DNA from: JAYVJM01 sp043769275
Lineage (GTDB): Bacteria > Pseudomonadota > Gammaproteobacteria > Pseudomonadales > UBA7239
NCBI GenBank assembly: GCA_043769275.1
Contig: JAYVJM010000091.1
Location: 1-58,557 of the forward strand
Length of the DNA: 58,557 nt
Direction of reading: 5' to 3'
Both the position numbers and the translations under genes were made by a program. Of the stretch, positions 53,561 to 58,557 are shown one piece after another (position 1 is the first letter of the stretch; each line of letters begins with the position of its first letter). A model generated the notes under the pieces. That model ran no database searches. It saw nothing but the letters and a program-made list of their open reading frames with translations, and was not told where the DNA came from.

Positions 53561-54511
53561 ATGGCGACAGAGCAAGGCGAAGGTCTGACAACGACCAGCT
53601 ACATTCAGCATCATTTACAGAACTTGACGTTTGGGCAGTTGCCGGCCGGCTATGTGCGTCATGATGCCGGAGGCTCGCATACGCTAGATCACGCAACGTG
53701 GACTTTGGCACACACGGCTCAAGAAGCTAAAGACATGGGTTTCTGGGCGTTAAACGTAGATTCTACCGGCTGGGCAATTGGCCTAGGTTTGCTGTTCTCG
53801 TTTTTGTTTTCTCGGGTTGCTAGAAATATGCAGGCTGGCGTGCCGCATGGATTGCAAAGCTTTGTGGAAATAGTGATTGATTTTATCGACACCAACGTGA
53901 AGTCTGCTTTTCATTTTCACAATCCCACTATCGCGCCGATGGCTTTGACCATTTTTGTGTGGATTTTTATGATGAATCTTATGGATTTATTGCCAATTGA
54001 CGGCCTCCCGCAATTGGCTGCTGCAGCAACAGGGAATCCCCACTTGTATTTTAAAGTTGTGCCGACAACTGACCCAAACATTACGCTGGGCATGAGCTTT
54101 GCCGTATTTTTCTTGATGTTGTTTTACGGTGTGCGCGAGAAGGGCTTGTTGGGGTTTGTCAAGGAATTGACGCTACATCCCTTTCACCCAGCATCTCGCG
54201 GTATTGGCGTGTTGTTTGCCCCCTTTCTTATCGCGATAAACTTCGTGCTGGAGACTATAGCATTGATTTCAAAGCCCATATCTTTGGGGTTGCGGTTATT
54301 TGGCAACCTTTACGCGGGTGAAATGATCTTTATTCTTATCGCAACCATGTACGGTGCTGGTGTTTTCTTTGGCCTGTTTGCCGGTGTTTTGCAGTGGGCT
54401 TGGGCGGTATTCCATATTCTTATCATCACCTTGCAGGCATTCGTATTCATGGTGTTGACCGTCGTCTATATGGCGATGGCGCATGAAGTTCCGAGCGAGC
54501 AGCATCCGTGA
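53561..54511 (+). CDS. atpB: ATP synthase F0 subunit a
   Basis: Subunit a forms the proton half-channels against the c-ring. The 316 residues are longer than in E. coli because of a polar N-terminal part of about 60 residues. The essential arginine is R245 in SLGLRLFGNLYAGEM (R210 in E. coli). Other conserved stretches are NPTIAPMALTIFVWIF and FMNLMDLLP-type residues around 138-145. Five to six membrane segments are seen. It precedes atpE by 84 bases. Confidence 0.96.
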   Translation: MATEQGEGLTTTSYIQHHLQNLTFGQLPAGYVRHDAGGSHTLDHATWTLAHTAQEAKDMGFWALNVDSTGWAIGLGLLFSFLFSRVARNMQAGVPHGLQSFVEIVIDFIDTNVKSAFHFHNPTIAPMALTIFVWIFMMNLMDLLPIDGLPQLAAAATGNPHLYFKVVPTTDPNITLGMSFAVFFLMLFYGVREKGLLGFVKELTLHPFHPASRGIGVLFAPFLIAINFVLETIALISKPISLGLRLFGNLYAGEMIFILIATMYGAGVFFGLFAGVLQWAWAVFHILIITLQAFVFMVLTVVYMAMAHEVPSEQHP

Positions 54512-54595
54512 TGGGCAAGGATGGTTTTAAGCAACGCTAAAGTTTTTGTTAATCATTTTTTACGCAACATTACACCGTCATCGAGGAGATACATT

Positions 54596-54835
54596 ATGGG
54601 CTTGGCTCTTATTTCAGTTGCACTTTTAATCGGACTTGGCGCTTTGGGCACGGCAGTCGGCTTTGCATTGCTGGGCGGAAAATTTTTGGAAAGTGCTGCG
54701 CGCCAACCGGAAATTACGCCAATGCTGCAAGGTAAAATGTTTTTGATCGCCGGCTTGCTTGACGCTGTTCCGATGATTGGCGTGGGTATCGGTATGTACA
54801 TTTTGTTTGTATTGATCCCAACAATGACGGCCTAA
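54596..54835 (+). CDS. atpE: ATP synthase F0 subunit c
   Basis: This is the 79-residue proteolipid of the rotor ring, with two membrane helices. The N-terminal helix has GLGALGTAVGFALLGGKFLE, the polar loop has SAARQPE (R-Q-P), and helix 2 carries the proton-binding D56 in LLDAVPMIGVGIGMY. No Na+-type glutamate/serine set is evident, so protons are the likely coupling ion. The ATG at 54596 follows GAGGAG; the frame opens earlier at 54521, but those residues are not subunit c. Confidence 0.97.
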   Translation: MGLALISVALLIGLGALGTAVGFALLGGKFLESAARQPEITPMLQGKMFLIAGLLDAVPMIGVGIGMYILFVLIPTMTA

Positions 54836-54875
54836 TTCAGGTGCCCGCAAGTTAACCCTAACAAGAGGTGTTGGC

Positions 54876-55346
54876 GTGAATATCAACGCTACCATTATCG
54901 GACAAATGTTGTCCTTTTTGCTCTTTGTCGCTTTCTGCGCCAAATTTGTGTGGCCGGCCATTATTGGCGTGATGGCTGCGCGTGAAAAACGTATTGCGGA
55001 TGGCTTAGATAGTGCCGAGCAGGCAGGTCGAGACCTTGAGTTGGCGAAAGAAGAAGCTAGGCACAAATTACGTGTCGCTAAAGAGCAGGCTGCGGCCATC
55101 ATCGAACAAGCGAACAAACGTGCGAGCCAAATAGTAGAAGAGGCCAAGGAGCAGGCGAGCGCGGAAGGGGATCGCTTAAAAATCTCTGCACATGCCGAAA
55201 TAGATAAAGAGAAGGGGCGTGCGCGTGAAGAATTGCGTAAGCAGTTGGCGGCTTTGGTTGTCGTGGGTGTTGAGCGTGTTCTGCAGTCGTCGATAGACGT
55301 AAAGCAGCACAGTGAGATGCTCGGAAAGTTGGCAGCGGAGCTATAA
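54876..55346 (+). CDS. atpF: ATP synthase F0 subunit b
   Basis: The peripheral stalk subunit b has 156 residues, the E. coli length, and the same type of GTG start, here at 54876 after AAGAGG. One N-terminal membrane segment (about 5-25, with FCAKFVWPAI) is followed by a long charged coiled coil (ELAKEEARHKLRVAKEQAAA). The stop is three bases from atpH. Confidence 0.96.
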   Translation: MNINATIIGQMLSFLLFVAFCAKFVWPAIIGVMAAREKRIADGLDSAEQAGRDLELAKEEARHKLRVAKEQAAAIIEQANKRASQIVEEAKEQASAEGDRLKISAHAEIDKEKGRAREELRKQLAALVVVGVERVLQSSIDVKQHSEMLGKLAAEL

Positions 55347-55349
55347 AGC

Positions 55350-55898
55350 ATGGCTGAATTAGTGACGCTGGCCAGACCCTATGCCAAAGCGGCATTTGCG
55401 GTGGCTTTAGATGCAACGGCGTATACCAAGGGATTAACCCATTGGCAGGACATGCTCAACACATTAGCTGCGGTCGTTGGGCAACCCAAAATGCAAGCGG
55501 CACTTGATCGGCCTGAGTTAACCTGCGAGCAGCAGGCGCAGTTGTTATTGTCTGTTTGTGGTGATGCGTTGGATAGCAAGGCGCAAAATTTTGTGCGCGT
55601 ATTGGCAGGCAACAAACGTATGTCCTTGCTGCCGGAAATTGCCTTGCAGTTTGCAGAACTTAAAGCGCATCAGGAAAAAACGGTAGCGGTCGATGTGCGT
55701 TCAGCGTTTGCGCTAGATGCGACTCAAGCGGCATCTTTGGCACAGGTTTTGGGTCGGCGGTGGCGGTGTCAGGTTGAGCTTTCCACCGAAGTTGATGCCA
55801 GCTTGTTGGGCGGATTGGTGATTAAGGCGGGCGATACTGTGATTGATGCCTCCGTGCGTGGACGACTGCATAAATTGGCCGATGCGCTGAACGTCTAA
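55350..55898 (+). CDS. atpH: ATP synthase F1 subunit delta
   Basis: Delta joins the peripheral stalk to the top of the alpha/beta hexamer. The 182 residues begin AELVTLARPYAKAAFAVAL and end with the family signature DASLLGGLVIKAGDTVIDASVRGRL, quoted here in part (LLGGLVIKAGDTVID). The length is standard. It lies between atpF and atpA, with a 93-base gap before atpA. Confidence 0.96.
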   Translation: MAELVTLARPYAKAAFAVALDATAYTKGLTHWQDMLNTLAAVVGQPKMQAALDRPELTCEQQAQLLLSVCGDALDSKAQNFVRVLAGNKRMSLLPEIALQFAELKAHQEKTVAVDVRSAFALDATQAASLAQVLGRRWRCQVELSTEVDASLLGGLVIKAGDTVIDASVRGRLHKLADALNV

Positions 55899-55991
55899 CT
55901 CGCAAATAACAAATTGACAACATTATTTATCGTTAATTATTGACAGAGAAGCTGGCCAAACACCGCAGCTTCTACATGAGGATAGCCGGAC

Positions 55992-57536
55992 ATGCAGCAA
56001 CTAAATCCCTCTGAAATCAGCGAAATCATCAAAAGCCGCATTGAGAAACTTGATGTTGCGACACAAGCTAAAAATCAAGGCACGATTGTGTCGGTGTCGG
56101 ACGGCATTGTGCGTATACACGGCCTTGCTGATGTGATGTACGGTGAAATGATTGAGTTTAACGGCGGCATTTACGGTATGGCACTCAACCTTGAGCGCGA
56201 TTCTGTTGGCGCGGTTATTTTGGGCGAATACCAGAGCTTAGCTGAAGGGCAAACCTGTCGTTGCACGGGTCGTATTCTTGAGGTGCCGGTCGGCCCTGAA
56301 CTGGAAGGTCGCGTGCTTGATGCGCTCGGCAATCCAATTGACGGTAAAGGCGCGCTCAATGCCAAGTTGTCTGAGCCTTTGGAAAAAGTGGCTCCTGGTG
56401 TTATTGCTCGGAAATCAGTCGATCAGCCATTACAAACGGGTTATAAGTCTGTTGACTCTATGGTGCCGGTAGGTCGCGGTCAGCGCGAGTTGATTATCGG
56501 TGACCGCCAAGTCGGCAAAACGGCGCTTGCAGTTGATACGATCATCAACCAAAAAGGCACCGGCATTAAATGTATTTATGTGGCTATCGGTCAGAAACAG
56601 TCGACCGTCGCCAACGTGGTGCGCAAACTAGAAGAGCATGGTGCGATGGCGCACACTACCGTGGTGGTGGCTGCGGCAGCTGATCCAGCTTCTATGCAGT
56701 TTCTGGCACCGTTTGCTGGTTGCACCATGGGTGAGTATTACCGCGATCGCGGTCAAGATGCGCTTATCATTTATGATGATTTGACCAAGCAGGCATGGGC
56801 GTATCGTCAAATCTCTCTGTTGCTGCGCCGCCCACCCGGTCGGGAAGCCTACCCTGGTGATGTTTTTTATCTTCACTCTCGTCTATTGGAGCGTGCAGCG
56901 CGTGTGAATGCTGAGTATGTGGAGCAGTGCACCAAAGGCGCAGTAAAAGGCAAAACTGGCTCTTTGACTGCATTGCCAATTATCGAAACACAAGCCGGCG
57001 ACGTATCTGCATTCGTGCCGACTAACGTGATTTCCATTACGGATGGCCAAATATTTTTAGAAACCAGCTTGTTTAATGCCGGTGTTCGCCCTGCTATGAA
57101 TGCCGGTATTTCGGTGTCGCGTGTAGGTGGCGCAGCGCAGACTAAGATCATCAAAAAATTGGGTGGTGGTGTGCGTTTGGCTCTGGCGCAGTACCGTGAG
57201 CTTCAGGCGTTTGCACAGTTCGCTTCTGATCTTGACGAGGCGACACGCTCGCAATTACAACACGGTCAGCGTGTGACGGAATTGATGAAGCAGAAGCAGT
57301 ATGCGCCGATGTCGGTGGCTGAAATGGGTATTTTGTTGTACGCCGCCGATAACAAATACCTCAATGATATTGACGTGAATAAAATAGGCGGTTTTGAAGC
57401 GTCTCTGTTGTCTTATTTGCACGCAGAACATGCGGCATTGCTTGCGAAAATCAATGAAAGTGGCGATTACAACGCAGATATTGAGGCGGGTATTCGTGCT
57501 GCGCTCGATACATTCAAAGCCACTCAGACGTGGTAA
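55992..57536 (+). CDS. atpA: ATP synthase F1 subunit alpha
   Basis: Alpha is the non-catalytic nucleotide-binding subunit, 514 residues. The P-loop is G170-DRQVGKT177. GYKSVDSMVPVGRGQRELI and the alpha/beta signature PAMNAGISVSRVGGAAQ near residues 370-390 are present, and the first residues QQLNPSEISEIIKSRIE are typical. An 11-base gap leads to atpG. Confidence 0.98.
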   Translation: MQQLNPSEISEIIKSRIEKLDVATQAKNQGTIVSVSDGIVRIHGLADVMYGEMIEFNGGIYGMALNLERDSVGAVILGEYQSLAEGQTCRCTGRILEVPVGPELEGRVLDALGNPIDGKGALNAKLSEPLEKVAPGVIARKSVDQPLQTGYKSVDSMVPVGRGQRELIIGDRQVGKTALAVDTIINQKGTGIKCIYVAIGQKQSTVANVVRKLEEHGAMAHTTVVVAAAADPASMQFLAPFAGCTMGEYYRDRGQDALIIYDDLTKQAWAYRQISLLLRRPPGREAYPGDVFYLHSRLLERAARVNAEYVEQCTKGAVKGKTGSLTALPIIETQAGDVSAFVPTNVISITDGQIFLETSLFNAGVRPAMNAGISVSRVGGAAQTKIIKKLGGGVRLALAQYRELQAFAQFASDLDEATRSQLQHGQRVTELMKQKQYAPMSVAEMGILLYAADNKYLNDIDVNKIGGFEASLLSYLHAEHAALLAKINESGDYNADIEAGIRAALDTFKATQTW

Positions 57537-57547
57537 GGCGGTAGCTT

Positions 57548-58408
57548 ATGGCAGGCGCCAAAGAGGTACGCACCAAAATCGCCAGTGTGAAAAGCACGCA
57601 GAAAATCACTAAGGCGATGGAAAAGGTGGCGTTCAGCAAGATGCGTAAAGCGCAAGAGCGTATGGCGAACGGTAAGCCCTATGCGACGCGCATGCGCGCA
57701 GTGATTGCGCACATTGCCAACGCTACGCCGGAATATAAGCATCGCTACATGATTGATAGACCGGTCAAACGTGTGGGCTATATCGTGGTGTCGTCTGATC
57801 GTGGTTTGTGCGGCGGTTTGAATATCAATGAGTTCAAGCTGGCAGTGAAGTCCATGAAAGCGTGGAGCGAGCAGGGCGTACAAATTGATATCTGCGCCAT
57901 CGGCACGAAAGCACAGTCATTTTTCAAAAGTTATGGCGGTAACGTATTGGCTGCAATGCGAGATATGAGCGATACCGTATCCACCAGCGAGCTTATTGGC
58001 AGCGTAAAAGTGATGCTGGATGCTTACGATAACGGCAGCATTGATCGCCTGTTCGTCTTGTCAAATGAATTTGTGAACACGATGACCCAATTGCCCACTC
58101 TGGCGCAGTTGTTGCCTCTGGTGCCGGAAGCTCATGAAAAGCGTGCACATGGCTGGGATTATATTTACGAACCCGATGCACAAAGTCTTTTAGATGGTTT
58201 GTTGACGCGCTACATCGAATCGCAAGTGCATCAGGCTGTAGTAGAAAACAAAGCCTGTGAAATGGCCGCACGTATGGTTGCAATGAAAAACGCCACTGAA
58301 AACGCCGGTGATTTAATCAACGATTTGCAGTTGCTATACAACAAAGCGCGCCAAGGGGCGATCACGCAAGAGCTGTCTGAAATCGTCAGCGGGGCGGCGG
58401 CGGTCTAA
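57548..58408 (+). CDS. atpG: ATP synthase F1 subunit gamma
   Basis: Gamma is the central rotor shaft, 286 residues. The N-terminal helix has KEVRTKIASVKSTQKITKAM, followed by VVSSDRGLCGGLN, and the C-terminal helix has ARMVAMKNATENAGDLI and LYNKARQGAITQELSEIV, all standard. The stop at 58408 should be followed closely by atpD; instead an IS begins 54 bases later. Confidence 0.98.
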   Translation: MAGAKEVRTKIASVKSTQKITKAMEKVAFSKMRKAQERMANGKPYATRMRAVIAHIANATPEYKHRYMIDRPVKRVGYIVVSSDRGLCGGLNINEFKLAVKSMKAWSEQGVQIDICAIGTKAQSFFKSYGGNVLAAMRDMSDTVSTSELIGSVKVMLDAYDNGSIDRLFVLSNEFVNTMTQLPTLAQLLPLVPEAHEKRAHGWDYIYEPDAQSLLDGLLTRYIESQVHQAVVENKACEMAARMVAMKNATENAGDLINDLQLLYNKARQGAITQELSEIVSGAAAV

Positions 58409-58462
58409 ACGTGTTTAAGCAAAAAAATCCAGAGACACCGTAAGCGCGGTCGTTTTTAATAA

Positions 58463-58557
58463 CTGATGTTACGCAACCCTCCCCCTGATAAGCTTGCCGA
58501 ATGAAAAAAGCCGACCTTGATTTATACACCGACTATTTGTTGAGCACTTTTGGTGCT
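58463..58557 (+). mobile_element. Insertion sequence, left end (partial)
   Basis: CTGATGTTACGCA at 58463-58475 is the inverted partner of the terminus at 86-98. It is followed 25 bases later by a transposase ATG, so the element runs rightward out of the window. It lies in the atpG-atpD intergenic space. Confidence 0.8.
58501..58557 (+). CDS. Transposase N-terminal fragment (partial)
   Basis: The ATG at 58501 opens MKKADLDLYTDYLLSTFGA, running off the window. This opening (LYTDYL-S-FG) resembles the N-terminus of DDE transposases of IS elements spread in Gammaproteobacteria; the exact IS family is not certain. The position 25 bases inside the terminal repeat supports the call. Confidence 0.7.
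   Translation, partial: MKKADLDLYTDYLLSTFGA

Overview
The window looks like a piece of a gammaproteobacterial chromosome with moderate GC content by eye. The evidence is a complete mraZ-to-ftsZ division and wall cluster with meso-DAP-type MurE, a pcm-nlpD-rpoS block, a PilS/PilR pair with type IV pilus minor pilins, the hisZ-purA and lgt-thyA pairs, and an atpIBEFHAG operon. Genus cannot be assigned from reading alone. No rRNA, CRISPR array or prophage was seen. Most of the window is housekeeping sequence; the unusual parts are listed separately as findings.

Layout. 1-98: the right end of an insertion sequence, which cuts a secreted propeller-like gene (30-632, minus). 712-1466: folA and tRNA-Ser(GGA), minus. 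1641-18795: mraZ promoter and operator, then mraZ, rsmH, ftsL, ftsI, murE, murF, mraY, murD, ftsW, murG, murC, ddlB, ftsQ, ftsA and ftsZ on the plus strand, mostly overlapping or nearly so. lpxC, the usual gene after ftsZ, is absent. 19082-25636: minor pilins and adhesin pilV, pilW, pilX, pilY1 (with an in-frame stop) and pilE. 25793-31457 (minus): hom-thrC and pcm-nlpD-rpoS. 31643-35309: pilS, pilR and a FimT/GspH pseudopilin, closed by a terminator. 35455-39706: hisZ, purA, lgt, thyA.

40160-42178 encodes a secreted, Ala/Gly-rich protein of 672 residues. Its middle consists of 7-, 14- and 21-residue tandem repeats, and its N-terminus carries three copies of a small Cys-containing module. It is the least ordinary gene here. 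42253-44889 is mutS (minus). 45090-47661 is a polyamine set (speD, speE, ornithine decarboxylase-like). 47824-50185 (minus) holds a deazaflavin-type oxidoreductase, M18 aminopeptidase apeB and yaeQ. 50380-52927 is a lemA/M48 peptidase pair. 53102-58408 is the ATP synthase operon up to atpG. Where atpD should follow, the left end of an insertion sequence begins (58463 to the end), with the same 13-base terminus as the one at the window start.

How it works together: the dcw cluster makes lipid II and the divisome. NlpD (degenerate M23 domain) probably activates septal amidases. PilS/PilR and the two pilin loci build and control type IV pili, although pilY1 is broken as written. hom/thrC, purA/hisZ, folA/thyA and the spe genes supply threonine, AMP, histidine, thymidylate and polyamines. 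Both window ends lie inside the same kind of IS, which suggests the window is a contig bounded by repeats.
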